Below are positions 45,613 to 54,217 of a DNA stretch of 64,000 nt, in pieces. Within the stretch, counting starts at the first letter, position 1. Each line of letters begins with the position of its first letter. The translations under genes were made by a program, and so were the position numbers. The notes under the pieces were generated by a model that saw only the letters and a list, made by a program, of their open reading frames with translations, was not told where the DNA came from and made no database searches. Source of the DNA: Sphingobium scionense (GTDB taxonomy: Bacteria > Pseudomonadota > Alphaproteobacteria > Sphingomonadales > Sphingomonadaceae); contig NZ_JACIEU010000014.1 of NCBI RefSeq assembly GCF_014197035.1, positions 108,451 to 172,450 on the forward strand, given 5' to 3'.

Positions 45613-46521
45613 ATGCGTATCATCTATATGGGTACCCCCGATTTCGCCGTTCCAGCGCTCGATGCGCTGGTGAAGGCCGGGCATGACATCGTCGCCGTCT
45701 ACAGCCAGCCGCCCCGTCCGGCCGGCCGTGGCAAGGCACTGCGCCCCTCCCCGGTGCAGGCCCGTGCCGAGCAACTGGGCATCGAGGTGCGCGCACCCGT
45801 TTCGCTGAAGGATGAGGCGGTGCAGGTGGAATTCGCCGCGTTCGATGCCGATGTCGCGGTGGTCGCCGCCTATGGCCTGATCCTGCCGCGCGCGATCCTG
45901 GCGATGCCGCGTCATGGCTGCCTCAACATCCACGGCTCGCTGCTGCCCCGCTGGCGCGGTGCCGCGCCGGTGCAGCGCGCGATCCTCTCCGGCGACAATG
46001 TCACCGGCGTCACCATCATGGACATGGAGGCCGGGCTCGATACCGGCGCGATGCGCGCCAAGCATGTTACCCCGGTGGAGGACAAGACGGCGGGCGAACT
46101 GACGGCCGAACTGGCGCAGGCCGGCGCAGATCTGATGGTCGATGTGCTGGACGATCTTGCCGGCCATCCGCCAGTGGTCCAGCCCGAAGAGGGCGTCACC
46201 TATGCCGCCAAGATCGACAAGGCGGAGGCGCGGATCGATTTCAGCCGCGACGCGCATCAGGTCGAACGCCAGGTCCGCGCCTTCAATCCCTTCCCCGGCG
46301 CCTTTTTCGAATATGGCGGCGAACGCTTCCGCATCCTCGCCGCCACGGTCGAGGATCATGCCGGGCCGGCGGGCGAGCTGCTCGACCACAGCCTGCTCAT
46401 CGGCTGCGGCCATGGCGCGATCCGCCCGACCCTGATCCAGCGCGCGGGCAAGGCGGCGATGTCGGCGGGCGAATTGCTGCGCGGCTTCGACATGCCCACC
46501 GGCAGCCGGGTCGACGCCTGA
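45613..46521 (+). CDS. fmt: Methionyl-tRNA formyltransferase
   Basis: A 302-residue enzyme that formylates initiator Met-tRNA. It opens [20 protein letters not shown]. The catalytic region is [20 protein letters not shown], with the SLLP motif and invariant histidine/asparagine, and [17 protein letters not shown] follows. The C-terminal OB-like domain carries [18 protein letters not shown]. Start chosen 12 codons inside a longer frame that runs back into the inverted repeat. truA begins four bases after its stop. The deformylase gene (def), often adjacent to fmt, is not here. Confidence 0.97.
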   Translation: MRIIYMGTPDFAVPALDALVKAGHDIVAVYSQPPRPAGRGKALRPSPVQARAEQLGIEVRAPVSLKDEAVQVEFAAFDADVAVVAAYGLILPRAILAMPRHGCLNIHGSLLPRWRGAAPVQRAILSGDNVTGVTIMDMEAGLDTGAMRAKHVTPVEDKTAGELTAELAQAGADLMVDVLDDLAGHPPVVQPEEGVTYAAKIDKAEARIDFSRDAHQVERQVRAFNPFPGAFFEYGGERFRILAATVEDHAGPAGELLDHSLLIGCGHGAIRPTLIQRAGKAAMSAGELLRGFDMPTGSRVDA

Positions 46522-46525
46522 CCCG

Positions 46526-47284
46526 ATGGCCCGTTTCGCCTTCACCGTCGAATTTGACGGCCGTCCGTTCATGGGCTGGCAGCGTCAGGCCCATGGCCCC
46601 AGCGTCCAGCAGGCGATCGAGGATGCAATCCATGCCGTCACCGGCGAGCGCGCGATCCTGCACGCCGCCGGCCGCACCGATGCCGGCGTCCATGGCCTTG
46701 CCATGCGCGCACATGCCGATGTCGAAAAGCCGCTGGCGCCGTTCCGCCTGATGGAGGCAATCAATGCGAAGCTGCGGCCCCATCCGGTCGCGATCCTCGC
46801 CTGCGAGGAAGTCGCTCCCGACTGGCATGCCCGCTTCTCCTGCCTCGGCCGCGCCTATATCTATCGCATCGCCAACCGCCGTGCGCCGCTGACCCTGGAA
46901 TCAGGCCTCGCCTGGCGCGTGATCCAGCCGCTCGACGCCGATGCGATGCACGACGCGGCGCAGATTCTCGTCGGCCAGCATGATTTCACCACCTTCCGCT
47001 CGGCCCACTGCCAGGCGGCCAGCCCGCTGAAATCGCTGGCGATGCTCGATGTGGAGCGACAGGGCGATCGCATCGCCATTCGGGCGGAGGCGCGCTCCTT
47101 CCTCCATCATCAGGTCCGCTCGATGGTCGGCTGTCTCGCCATGGTCGGCATGGGCCGCTGGAGCGCGGAGGATCTGCGCAATGCGCTGGAGGCGCGCGAT
47201 CGCGCGCGGCTGGGGCTCAACGCGCCGCCCGACGGCCTCTATTTCGTGCGCGCCGATTATAGCAGCGCGGTGGTCACCAGCTGA
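46526..47284 (+). CDS. truA: tRNA pseudouridine synthase A
   Basis: A 252-residue enzyme making pseudouridine at tRNA positions 38-40. The catalytic aspartate is in the classic motif [14 protein letters not shown]. Other family blocks are [47 protein letters not shown] and [20 protein letters not shown]. Its length matches the family. It follows fmt in a two-gene operon, and its 3' end overlaps the convergent GGDEF gene by 28 bases. Confidence 0.97.
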   Translation: MARFAFTVEFDGRPFMGWQRQAHGPSVQQAIEDAIHAVTGERAILHAAGRTDAGVHGLAMRAHADVEKPLAPFRLMEAINAKLRPHPVAILACEEVAPDWHARFSCLGRAYIYRIANRRAPLTLESGLAWRVIQPLDADAMHDAAQILVGQHDFTTFRSAHCQAASPLKSLAMLDVERQGDRIAIRAEARSFLHHQVRSMVGCLAMVGMGRWSAEDLRNALEARDRARLGLNAPPDGLYFVRADYSSAVVTS

Positions 47285-48249
47285 TTCTTGCCGGCGCGCT
47301 TGGCCGCCAGCATCGCCTCGTCCGCACGCGCCACGATGCTGTCCAGTTCGATGTCATCGTCGGGGATCAGGGTGACAAGGCCAAAGCTGCCGCTGACACC
47401 GCCATGCGCGCCGCCCAGCGTCATCAGCCCGATGCGCAGCGCCTCGCCCAGCTCGGCGCCTTCCTCGTCGACCAGCAGCACGAACTCGTCGCCGCCCATC
47501 CGCGCCACGACATGGCGGGTGGCGACCATATCCTCGATCAGCCGCGCCACATCGACCAGACAGCGGTCGCCAGCACTGTGCCCGCGGCTGTCATTGAGCT
47601 GCTTGAACCCGTCGAGGTCGAGGTAGATCAGGCTGACGGCGCGATGCGTCTCGGCCGCCTGCCGCAACAAGGCCCGCGCCCGCACCACGAAGCCGCGGCG
47701 GTTGAGCAGGCCGGTCAGCGGATCATGGACCGCATCGAAATGCGCCTGCCGCATCTCCGACAGATCCTCCACCACCGCGACATAGAATTCGGGCTGATCC
47801 CGTTCGTCGCGGACCAGCGCCACGGTCAGGTTGATCCAGATCAGCGACGCATCCGCGCGGATATAGCGCTTCTCCAGCGTATAACGCTGCAACTCGCCCC
47901 GATGCAGCCGGCCAAGCAGCGCGACATCGGCATCCAGATCATCGGGATGGGTGATCTGCTGGAAGCCCAGCCGCATCAGCATCGCGGCGGGATAGCCGGT
48001 AATCTCCTCGAAGCGGGGATTGACGGTCAGGAAGGTGCCGTCCAGCGCGACATGGGCGATGCCGACGGGAGCATGCTGGAAAGTCGCCTGGAAACGGCGC
48101 TCGGCATTGGCCAGATTGGCCTGGATCGCCTGCGCTTCCTGGCTCAACGCCCGTGCGACATGGGTCAGGCGGTCGATCCGGCTGACTGCATCCGGCGTCA
48201 TCACGGGATCGCGATCAGGGTCGATGGACTGGACGGAGGCAATAGGCAC
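47257..48249 (-). CDS. PAS-GGDEF diguanylate cyclase
   Basis: A 330-residue soluble signalling protein. A short coiled N-terminus ([20 protein letters not shown]) leads to a PAS domain ([36 protein letters not shown], then the PAC region [20 protein letters not shown]). A GGDEF domain has an intact active site, [16 protein letters not shown]. The RxxD inhibitory site is absent at the expected place (ATRH instead), so product feedback is probably missing. No transmembrane segment. It has its own transcription unit, convergent with truA. Confidence 0.93.
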   Translation of the reverse strand: MPIASVQSIDPDRDPVMTPDAVSRIDRLTHVARALSQEAQAIQANLANAERRFQATFQHAPVGIAHVALDGTFLTVNPRFEEITGYPAAMLMRLGFQQITHPDDLDADVALLGRLHRGELQRYTLEKRYIRADASLIWINLTVALVRDERDQPEFYVAVVEDLSEMRQAHFDAVHDPLTGLLNRRGFVVRARALLRQAAETHRAVSLIYLDLDGFKQLNDSRGHSAGDRCLVDVARLIEDMVATRHVVARMGGDEFVLLVDEEGAELGEALRIGLMTLGGAHGGVSGSFGLVTLIPDDDIELDSIVARADEAMLAAKRAGKNQLVTTALL

Positions 48250-48345
48250 GATCAGCGACGATTCTTTCCTGGCTTGTTCCGCTCGTCCTGCGCCAAACTA
48301 GGTAAAGACTCTCTTTAGATTACATAATTTACTGCCGCCAGCGCT

Positions 48346-49065
48346 TCAGAGTCTGGTGCGAAACGGAGTGAAATTCGTGCCTGCGTCATAGACGTCGAGC
48401 CCTTCGCGCAGCTTGAGGCCGTTCACCACCACATAGGTGACCGGCGTCAGCACCGCTTCCCAGCCGACCTTCATCGCCCAGTTGGTGACCATCACGGTCA
48501 GCACCTGCGCCGTGCTCCAGTCGCCATAGAAAGCAAGCGGGTAGAAGAGCAGGCTGTCCACCCCCTGCCCCACCACGGTCGATCCGATGGTGCGCATCCA
48601 CAGATGCCGACCCTGGGTGATGATCTTCATCTTGGCCAACACGAAGCTGTTGGCCAGTTCCCCCGCCCAGAAGGCCACGAGCGAGGCAAAGACGATCCGC
48701 CAGGTGCTGCCGAACACCGCCTCATAGGCTTTCTGGTCGGGCCAGCCCTCGGCCGGCGGCAAGGCTACTACCACCCAGCTCATCAGCGCCATGAACAGCA
48801 TCGCGGCAAAGCCCGCCCAGACGCAGCGTCGCGCCCGCGCATAGCCATAGACCTCGGTCAGCACATCGCCGATCACATAGCCGAGCGGAAAGAAGAGGAT
48901 ACCCGCACCGAAGGTCACACCGCCCAGCGACGACAGCTTGGCCGCGCCGATCAGGTTGGACAGCAGCAATATGGCGACGAAGGCCGCCATGAAGAAATCA
49001 TAATAGCGCAGCGGCCGTGCCCCCAGCACGGTCGCGTCGATTTTCCGTATACCCACGTCGCTCAT
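48346..49065 (-). CDS. yhhQ: Queuosine precursor transporter (YhhQ/VUT family)
   Basis: A 239-residue inner-membrane protein with about six helices. Family hallmarks are FFPLGYVIGDVLTEVYGYAR, SFVLAKMKIITQGRHLWMRT and GSTVVGQGVDSLLFYPLAFY. YhhQ-type proteins import preQ0/preQ1 for queuosine synthesis. Start at MSDVGIRKI or four codons upstream at MHRRM. Longer frames translate the antisense of the adjacent tRNA gene and are wrong. No preQ1 riboswitch could be recognised in the short upstream region shared with the tRNA gene. Confidence 0.9.
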   Translation of the reverse strand: MSDVGIRKIDATVLGARPLRYYDFFMAAFVAILLLSNLIGAAKLSSLGGVTFGAGILFFPLGYVIGDVLTEVYGYARARRCVWAGFAAMLFMALMSWVVVALPPAEGWPDQKAYEAVFGSTWRIVFASLVAFWAGELANSFVLAKMKIITQGRHLWMRTIGSTVVGQGVDSLLFYPLAFYGDWSTAQVLTVMVTNWAMKVGWEAVLTPVTYVVVNGLKLREGLDVYDAGTNFTPFRTRL

Positions 49066-49152
49066 CCTTCGGTGCATATCCCGCCGACCGGCGATTGCAA
49101 CGGCTGCGAAAGATTGCGCCGCGGCCCAAGCCCCGCTATCGCTCCCGCGCAC

Positions 49153-49229
49153 GGCCCCGTAGCTCAGTTGGATAGAGCATCCGCCTTCTAAGCGGATGGT
49201 CGCAGGTTCGAATCCTGCCGGGGTCGCCA
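49153..49229 (+). tRNA. tRNA-Arg (TCT anticodon)
   Basis: A full cloverleaf can be drawn. The acceptor ggccccg pairs with cggggtc (one G-T wobble). The D arm is in gctcagttggatagagc. The anticodon stem tccgc/gcgga has loop cttctaa, giving anticodon TCT. The T arm is gcagg-ttcgaat-cctgc. CCA is encoded at the 3' end. It marks the border between housekeeping genes on the left and accessory DNA on the right, a common integration landmark; no duplicated 3' end was found elsewhere in the window. Confidence 0.97.
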
Positions 49230-49380
49230 ATCACGTTTCGGTTGTCAGTAAGACTGCTCCTTTACTTCATTTTCGTGATCCTCTGAGCGGCGAGAATGGC
49301 CAATTTCGGCCGTTTCGGTTTTAGAGGTTCTAGCGAAGTAGGCGGTTTTCGCCGTCAGCGAGGAGTTAGGAACGTCCCAT
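49230..49380. other. Gene-free stretch directly after tRNA-Arg, possible island border
   Basis: About 150 AT-richer bases with imperfect repeats of a gtttcgg/ggttttcg kind (tcacgtttcggttgtcag, ggccgtttcggttttagagg, ggcggttttcgccgtcagcg). It is the most likely place for the left edge of the accessory region, but no terminal repeat could be matched on the other side. Confidence 0.3.
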
Positions 49381-49635
49381 TCAGGACGGCAAATCGACCC
49401 GATCGAGTATCCTCTTGAGCAACGTCCAAGGCCCATCCCGGCGAGGATGTGACGATATTTGCACCCGGGTATCTATCCCCTGCACCCCTAGTCGGCGGTT
49501 TTCGCACTGGACGATCCGAGCGGTGTAATCGCTGACGTCGGCCAGCCTACTCTCGTTCTCGATCTTCATCTGAGCGATATCGAAGGCCGTTGTTTCGTCG
49601 CCACCTGGCCAGATTGTGATCGTGACGATCATCAT
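49381..49635 (-). CDS. Small hypothetical protein
   Basis: An 84-residue frame opening MMIVTITIWPGGDETTAFDI, a beta-alpha pattern that looks genuine (DIAQMKIENESRLADVSDYT, then TARIVQCENRR). I do not recognise the family. It starts 16 bases after the stop of the 250-residue gene upstream on the same strand, so the two form an operon. The C-terminal third (SSHPRRDGPWTLLKRILDRV) is basic. No signal peptide or membrane segment. Confidence 0.6.
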   Translation of the reverse strand: MMIVTITIWPGGDETTAFDIAQMKIENESRLADVSDYTARIVQCENRRLGVQGIDTRVQISSHPRRDGPWTLLKRILDRVDLPS

Positions 49636-49650
49636 GACCTGCGCGCCTCT

Positions 49651-50403
49651 CTACGGCGCGAACCTAGATTCGAGCTGCAGGTCCAGCCCTTCAGCCAACG
49701 CACTTTGAGGATTGCTGGCTACCATCGCCAAGATCGCCCCCATCGCGTCCGACACCATAGAGACCGCCAGCGGGTTGCTCGCGTCGTACCCTCTGCGGAC
49801 CTCAGCCTGGTCCGCCAACTGTCTTCCATAACGAAGTCTGAGCAATCCTCTCGCCTCGGCGAGATCGCAGGCCATCATCGCATGGTAGACATGGTGGATC
49901 TGATCCACCCGCACATCGACGATCGTCGCGGTGTACAGCGTCCGACCATGGCCGGCACTCTCCCGGTCCCTGCCGGTATTCCAGAGCCCTCCGGTCGTCG
50001 CCTCCCCCGACATGTAACCGTCGCTACGGAGGATTTGGTCGACCAGATCACTGGGCGTTCCAAGCTCCAAGTCCAGGGCATGAAACATGATGCATCTCAT
50101 CAACCCTGGCGCGGTCAGGCACGCTTCCAGCGGTCGCGCCCCGCCGAACGGAGGCTGCGAGCTATAGAGCCAAGCCAATGGATCGGACTGCAAGCTGTCA
50201 CGCTCGAACCGAGCGCCGGTTTCGACGGCCGCGATCACGAGGCGGTCTACCATCTTGTAGGTCAAGTCGAATGAAACATCGTCAGGGCTATCACTGGCCA
50301 GCGGATCAGGGCGTCCCAACAGAGCTGAAGTGGTGAAGTAATCCAGCGCTGAGCGCTGGGTCCGTGCAGCTATTCTCTGTTCGTACATCTCGTGCGTCAG
50401 CAT
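49651..50403 (-). CDS. Hypothetical protein with MbcA/ParS-like (DUF2384-like) motif
   Basis: A 250-residue protein; start at MLTHEMYEQRIAARTQRSAL after gaaaggg (an upstream ATG would add 27 residues). The segment around DPLAWLYSSQPPFGGARPLE resembles the tryptophan and glycine pattern of the toxin-binding domain of Xre/MbcA/ParS antitoxins. The rest, including TLYTATIVDVRVDQIHHVYH and VSMVSDAMGAILAMVASNP, is not familiar. No RES-domain toxin is adjacent; the only partner is the 84-residue gene downstream. The antitoxin link is therefore a weak inference. It is divergent from the ArsR-like gene. Confidence 0.6.
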   Translation of the reverse strand: MLTHEMYEQRIAARTQRSALDYFTTSALLGRPDPLASDSPDDVSFDLTYKMVDRLVIAAVETGARFERDSLQSDPLAWLYSSQPPFGGARPLEACLTAPGLMRCIMFHALDLELGTPSDLVDQILRSDGYMSGEATTGGLWNTGRDRESAGHGRTLYTATIVDVRVDQIHHVYHAMMACDLAEARGLLRLRYGRQLADQAEVRRGYDASNPLAVSMVSDAMGAILAMVASNPQSALAEGLDLQLESRFAP

Positions 50404-50580
50404 TGCGAAACCCTTTCTGTCACCATCCTTTTCAAGAGAAGCCTGCGCGAGTCGCACGCTCCATTTATCGACTTGTACATTCATTTCAATGATTCTGGAA
50501 TTATAGAATTGAATGGCGTTCGATTTCCTGTTTCAACGGACGTCTCAACGGACATCAGCCGGCACATTCTTGATTTGGCT

Positions 50581-50596
50581 GACGGATCTGTCCGTC
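50581..50596. promoter_or_regulatory. Palindromic operator candidate upstream of the ArsR-like gene
   Basis: A 16-base palindrome, gacgga-tctg-tccgtc, lies 45 bases before the arsR-like start. Imperfect direct repeats of tcaacggacgtc/tcaacggacatc are just upstream (about 50534-50558). ArsR-type dimers bind such sites, so autoregulation is a plausible reading. Confidence 0.45.
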
Positions 50597-50641
50597 ACTA
50601 ACCGTTTGACCGGTTGGGATGGATCGCTGATAGTCTGGCCC

Positions 50642-50926
50642 ATGGACTCATCAGCAATGGTCGAGGCCCTGGCTGCGCTAGGGCAACCGACTCGCCATGA
50701 TATCTACCGCCTACTCGCCCGGGCGCCTGAAGGCCTGCCGGCGGGAGAAATTGCGCGCCACCTCAATGTCGCTGCAAACACGCTATCTTCCCACCTGGGA
50801 ATTCTATCGCGTGCCCACCTGGTCTCCTCGCGCCGTGCGGGAAAACAGGTGATCTATCGGGCTGATACAGCCGCAGCGTCGTCCATCAGCACATACCTCA
50901 ATGGTCTGGCCTCAGTGACGCCCTGA
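50642..50926 (+). CDS. ArsR-family winged-helix regulator
   Basis: A 94-residue ArsR/SmtB-type repressor. The whole fold is visible: ALAALGQPTRHDIYRLLARA (helices 1-2), LPAGEIARHLNVAANTLSSH (recognition helix), GILSRAHLVSSRRAGKQVIY (wing). It has no cysteines, so it cannot use the CxC metal site of true arsenic sensors; the signal is something else. It starts 46 codons inside a longer frame, at MDSSAMVEAL. The transposase-like gene follows 51 bases downstream in the same direction and is a likely regulatory target. Confidence 0.85.
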   Translation: MDSSAMVEALAALGQPTRHDIYRLLARAPEGLPAGEIARHLNVAANTLSSHLGILSRAHLVSSRRAGKQVIYRADTAAASSISTYLNGLASVTP

Positions 50927-50977
50927 ATTTTCTGAATACGCTCAGCTTCGCTCCTCGAAACTCAGGAGTGAAGAAAA

Positions 50978-52021
50978 ATGGAAGATCGCATTGCCCACTA
51001 CATGGTGACCTTCACGCCTCAGCAGTGGCCGGAAGCTTACCGGCGCGCTCTAGAAGTCGAAGAGCTCCCAAGGAAGGGCAGTCGGCGAATGGCAGCAGCT
51101 GTTACCGCTGCCGCCACTCGGCTGGGGTATAAGGAGCGCAACTTCTTCAAGATCATTCGGGCGTACAAGGACTCGCTCCAGCTGAACGATCAGGTTCTGT
51201 CCAACTACCCCCGTCAGCTTCCTGCTGAAACGAGCGCAGCTCTCGAAGAAGCCATCGCGCACGCCGGCCCGGGCGCTCGGCCAGGGGCGATCCAGTCTGC
51301 CGCCGAAGCCTTGTGCGAGAAGCGTAAAATAAGTCCACCAAGCAAACGGGCAGTCCGCACGAGACTCAATCTGCCCATGGAAGTGACCGATATCGCGTCC
51401 TACACCGGCATGAATGCCGACTACGCCATCGATATGTCGCCACTCGATGTGGCGGTCGATGGCCCCGATAACATCCCCTATCACGCTGTCCTCACCGCGT
51501 TCATCGACGTCAGCCGTGGTATCGCTCTTGCCCATGTGGTGACTGCAGATAGGCCAACTGCCGACGACATCCTCCAGTTGGTCACCGAGGCCGCTGAACA
51601 GATGAGTTCCGCATCACCCGCACGCACGTCTTTGGCAATATACCGCAACGCTCCTGTCGATGACCTACGCACGAAAGCCCAGTTGCGCTCGATCGGCATC
51701 GCCAAGTCAGACGTTCAGGTGGATTCTCGTCGGCCAGGATTGGCCCTCACTGCTATGTTCGGCACCAAGCTCGGCCGCGTGCCTCTCAATCCGCGCCGCA
51801 ATCCTTCAATCCCATTCGCAATTCGCGAAACTCTGCCTCTGCCTGTCGTGCGTCCAGCCGTTGCTCTGCTTTTGGAGCGCTATCACGCTGGCCTGCAGAT
51901 CAATCGCGAGGCCGAGCCCGCCGTATCAGCCGCGGCAGCGATCCAAGCGATTACCAAGGGGCCAACGAAAGCAACGCTAACTGAGGTCGCCTATGCCCGA
52001 CCTCTGTCCCCGAGCAGGTAG
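50978..52021 (+). CDS. TnsB/Mu-transposase-like protein lacking two catalytic residues (paralogue 1)
   Basis: A 347-residue protein with the layout of a TnsB/Mu-type transposase. It has an N-terminal helical DNA-binding part (AAATRLGYKERNFFKIIRAY), a second HTH (AIQSAAEALCEKRKISPPSK, SKRAVRTRL), then an RNase-H-like core. The core has the first Asp (D152, YAIDMSPLDVAV) and the strand VLTAFIDVSRGIALAHVV, matching TnsB. Where the second Asp belongs the sequence is AIYRNAPVDDLRTKAQL, and where the Glu belongs it is RRPGLALTAMFGTKLG, so both acids are missing. It shares motifs with the 54651-55832 gene. Cleavage activity is not expected; DNA binding or regulation is. Start after aggagtgaagaaaa. 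Confidence 0.7.
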   Translation: MEDRIAHYMVTFTPQQWPEAYRRALEVEELPRKGSRRMAAAVTAAATRLGYKERNFFKIIRAYKDSLQLNDQVLSNYPRQLPAETSAALEEAIAHAGPGARPGAIQSAAEALCEKRKISPPSKRAVRTRLNLPMEVTDIASYTGMNADYAIDMSPLDVAVDGPDNIPYHAVLTAFIDVSRGIALAHVVTADRPTADDILQLVTEAAEQMSSASPARTSLAIYRNAPVDDLRTKAQLRSIGIAKSDVQVDSRRPGLALTAMFGTKLGRVPLNPRRNPSIPFAIRETLPLPVVRPAVALLLERYHAGLQINREAEPAVSAAAAIQAITKGPTKATLTEVAYARPLSPSR

Positions 52022-52150
52022 CACTTTAGCAGCAGGCGGGATTGTCGCAGCGCGCTGGCTGAATGGGATACCAACCGTCATTCCCCCTTCCGCCTGATTG
52101 ATTTTCGAACATCCACCTTGCGTTAACTTTTGCGCGTCACATGCAAGCAC

Positions 52151-53344
52151 ATGTTCTTGCAGTATAAATTTCCGATCGAGCCAAGTCGGGCGCAACATGC
52201 GCGCCTGGCGTCGATCCTGCAGCTGCAGCGAAATTTGTACAATGACGCCCTCCAAAACCGGCGTGCAGCCTTTCAACGCGGCGTTCATCTCACATACGAA
52301 GACGATACCAAGTCTCTCCCTGCGTATAGAATGGCCAACCGCCAGCATACTGCCCTGCCCTGGGGCATTAACAACTGGACCTTGCGCTGCGTCGATACCG
52401 CAATGACGAGGTATCGCGATCGCCTGACGGCCAACCCCAACGCCGGGTTCCCGCGCTTCCGCTCCGAAGAGCGTTGGCGCAGTTTTGGCGTCCACGGCGT
52501 ACGAGGCTGTGTCGTCGCGGACGGCTACCTGTCGGTCGATGGCATCGTGGGCAAATTGCGGGTGCGCATGCATCGCCCGTGGCCAGCTGACGCTCGCCTC
52601 GCCGGACTTACCTTCACCCGCAGAGCGCGTCGATGGCATGTCACAATCCTGGTTGATTACAAAGCCGGCGGCCAAGAGCACCAAAATCCTGGTAGCGCGT
52701 GTGGCGTCGATCTCGGCATAGATCACCTGGCATCGCTATCGGACGGCTCGCTCTTCAACGATACAGCCCGATGGACGACTCAAAATGCTGCGTTGCGGCG
52801 GGCCCACCGGGCACTGGCGAGATGCCAGAAAGACTCCCGCCGAAGCAAAAAGCTGCGCGAACGCCGAGACCGCGCCAGTCAAAGCGTGATAAACTGCCGT
52901 TCCACGCGGCTGCATCAGATCTCGGCGGCGATCACCAATCGGTTTGAAACGATCGTGGTCGAAGATCTCGACCTCAGGCAATTGTCCTGTCCATCACGCA
53001 CACGACACCCGTCAGATGGCGCCGGTGCGATCGCGACGCGGGAAAACGGTCAAGTATTGGCGGAGGTGAGACCAAAGCGCCTTCTCGAAATGATCCGCTA
53101 CAAAGCTGAAAAGGCTGGCGGCGCGGTCATCATTGTGGATCCGAGACGCATTGCGCCAACGTGCAATGCATGCGGATCACCATCCTCTGAAAGCAATGAC
53201 GGTGAGCGGCACATCTGTGCCTGCGGCGTCGATGTCCCACGAGGCACCAACAATGCAATCAACATCCTTGCGCGCGGACTCTCTGCGCATGCGGCCGCTT
53301 TGGGTCGCAGGGTGGGCAAGGCTTTGCCCAACGCCAGCGTCTAG
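52151..53344 (+). CDS. tnpB: TnpB (RuvC-like RNA-guided nuclease family) with altered RuvC-III
   Basis: A 397-residue IS200/IS605-type TnpB. The N-terminus is typical (YKFPIEPSRAQHARLASILQ, LQRNLYNDALQNRRAAF). RuvC-I Asp is D187 (GVDLGIDHLASLSDG) and RuvC-II Glu is E271 (IVVEDLDLRQLS). The zinc finger cysteines are C338, C341, C356 and C358. In RuvC-III the usual DRDxNAAxNI is PRGTNNAINI, so the catalytic Asp is G365. Nuclease activity may be lost, as in the TnpB-derived TldR repressors. No TnpA gene is adjacent. The start follows no strong ribosome site; a TTG seven codons upstream is possible. It is framed by the two inactive transposase-like genes. Confidence 0.88.
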   Translation: MFLQYKFPIEPSRAQHARLASILQLQRNLYNDALQNRRAAFQRGVHLTYEDDTKSLPAYRMANRQHTALPWGINNWTLRCVDTAMTRYRDRLTANPNAGFPRFRSEERWRSFGVHGVRGCVVADGYLSVDGIVGKLRVRMHRPWPADARLAGLTFTRRARRWHVTILVDYKAGGQEHQNPGSACGVDLGIDHLASLSDGSLFNDTARWTTQNAALRRAHRALARCQKDSRRSKKLRERRDRASQSVINCRSTRLHQISAAITNRFETIVVEDLDLRQLSCPSRTRHPSDGAGAIATRENGQVLAEVRPKRLLEMIRYKAEKAGGAVIIVDPRRIAPTCNACGSPSSESNDGERHICACGVDVPRGTNNAINILARGLSAHAAALGRRVGKALPNASV

Positions 53345-53370
53345 CTGCGCGTCCACCCGGAAATGCAGCG

Positions 53371-53387
53371 CAGTTGCATAGCAACTG
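53371..53387 (+). other. Hairpin just downstream of tnpB, candidate element end or guide-RNA part
   Basis: A perfect 7-base stem with a 3-base loop (cagttgc-ata-gcaactg) 26 bases after the tnpB stop. TnpB guide RNAs (omega RNAs) span the 3' end of tnpB and the adjacent downstream region, and IS605-type right ends carry such subterminal hairpins. If functional, the guide would derive from sequence just beyond the element's right end, at or before the pirin-like start at 53454. Confidence 0.5.
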
Positions 53388-53453
53388 CCTGTCCAAAGCT
53401 TGAGGGGATTTTTCAAACCCGCTTTAGCCACACCTATTCGCACTGGAACCCTG

Positions 53454-54155
53454 ATGATCGCCTTACGCCCGGCCCGTGACTTCGGCATATTCCGCCTGGA
53501 GCATTTCCAAAGCCTCCAGCATTTCGGGCCTGAAAGCTGTGGCGGACACCCGATGCAGTGGGGCGATATGATCATGTGGAATCAGGAGGCGATCTCTCCC
53601 CGTGCCGGACTGCCGCAAACTCCGCATTCCGACACCGAGATACTGACCTACGTCACGAGCGGAATGCTCTATCACGAAGATAGCCTGGGCAATGTCGGGG
53701 CGCTTCAAGCAGGCGATTGCCAAGTCATATCCGCTGGTACGGGCGTCGCTATCCGGCGCGGCAATCCAGACGAGGCCGACCCGGTCGAATTCGTCCAGAT
53801 CTGGCTGATACCCAACCATCAGGGCGGCGAGCCCTTCTCTGTTGTAAGGGGGTTCGCTGACGATCGTGAGCAGGGCCAGTTCGCTACATTAGCCAGCGGG
53901 TTCGACAATGAAGGTAATTCACTGCCGATGCGAGCCAACGCCCGTCTATCGCGAGTTGTGCTGGCTGATGGCGGCGCTACGGATTACCGCTTTGAGGCAG
54001 GCAATTTCGGCTATGTCGTGCCGCTCTCCGGAAGGGTGCAAGTCGGCGATGTGATTGCCGACCGCAATGACGGTATCCTCATCAATGATGTTGAAACCGT
54101 TACAGTGACCGCCATGGGACACACGATCGCGCTTCTTATCGAAATGGCAGAGTAA
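53454..54155 (+). CDS. Pirin-like cupin protein with missing metal ligands
   Basis: A 233-residue bicupin of the pirin family (MIALRPARDFGIFRLEHFQS; MQWGDMIMWNQEAISPRAGL). Canonical bacterial pirins bind iron through HPH...HSE residues. Here the first cluster reads QTPHSDTEILTYV, keeping one histidine, and the second reads SAGTGVAIRRGNPDE where HSE would be. Metal binding is therefore doubtful. The rest of the fold (MLYHEDSLGNVGALQAGDCQ, EFVQIWLIPNHQGGEPFSVV) is well kept. Typical members are quercetinases or transcription cofactors. It lies directly after the tnpB 3' region, as probable cargo. Confidence 0.85.
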   Translation: MIALRPARDFGIFRLEHFQSLQHFGPESCGGHPMQWGDMIMWNQEAISPRAGLPQTPHSDTEILTYVTSGMLYHEDSLGNVGALQAGDCQVISAGTGVAIRRGNPDEADPVEFVQIWLIPNHQGGEPFSVVRGFADDREQGQFATLASGFDNEGNSLPMRANARLSRVVLADGGATDYRFEAGNFGYVVPLSGRVQVGDVIADRNDGILINDVETVTVTAMGHTIALLIEMAE

Positions 54156-54217
54156 TATTGAGAGGCCAAAACTGGCATTCCAGCAATCCGGCGCAATACA
54201 TAAGGTAGCAAAAACAT

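Noticed and set aside
49066..49230. N-terminal extension of the YhhQ-type gene beginning MATPAGFEPATIRLEGG
   Set aside because: It is the antisense translation of the tRNA-Arg gene, a well-known false extension.
52022..52150. TnpA (Y1 transposase) partner for tnpB
   Set aside because: No frame with a Y1 HUH motif in the flanking sequence on either strand.
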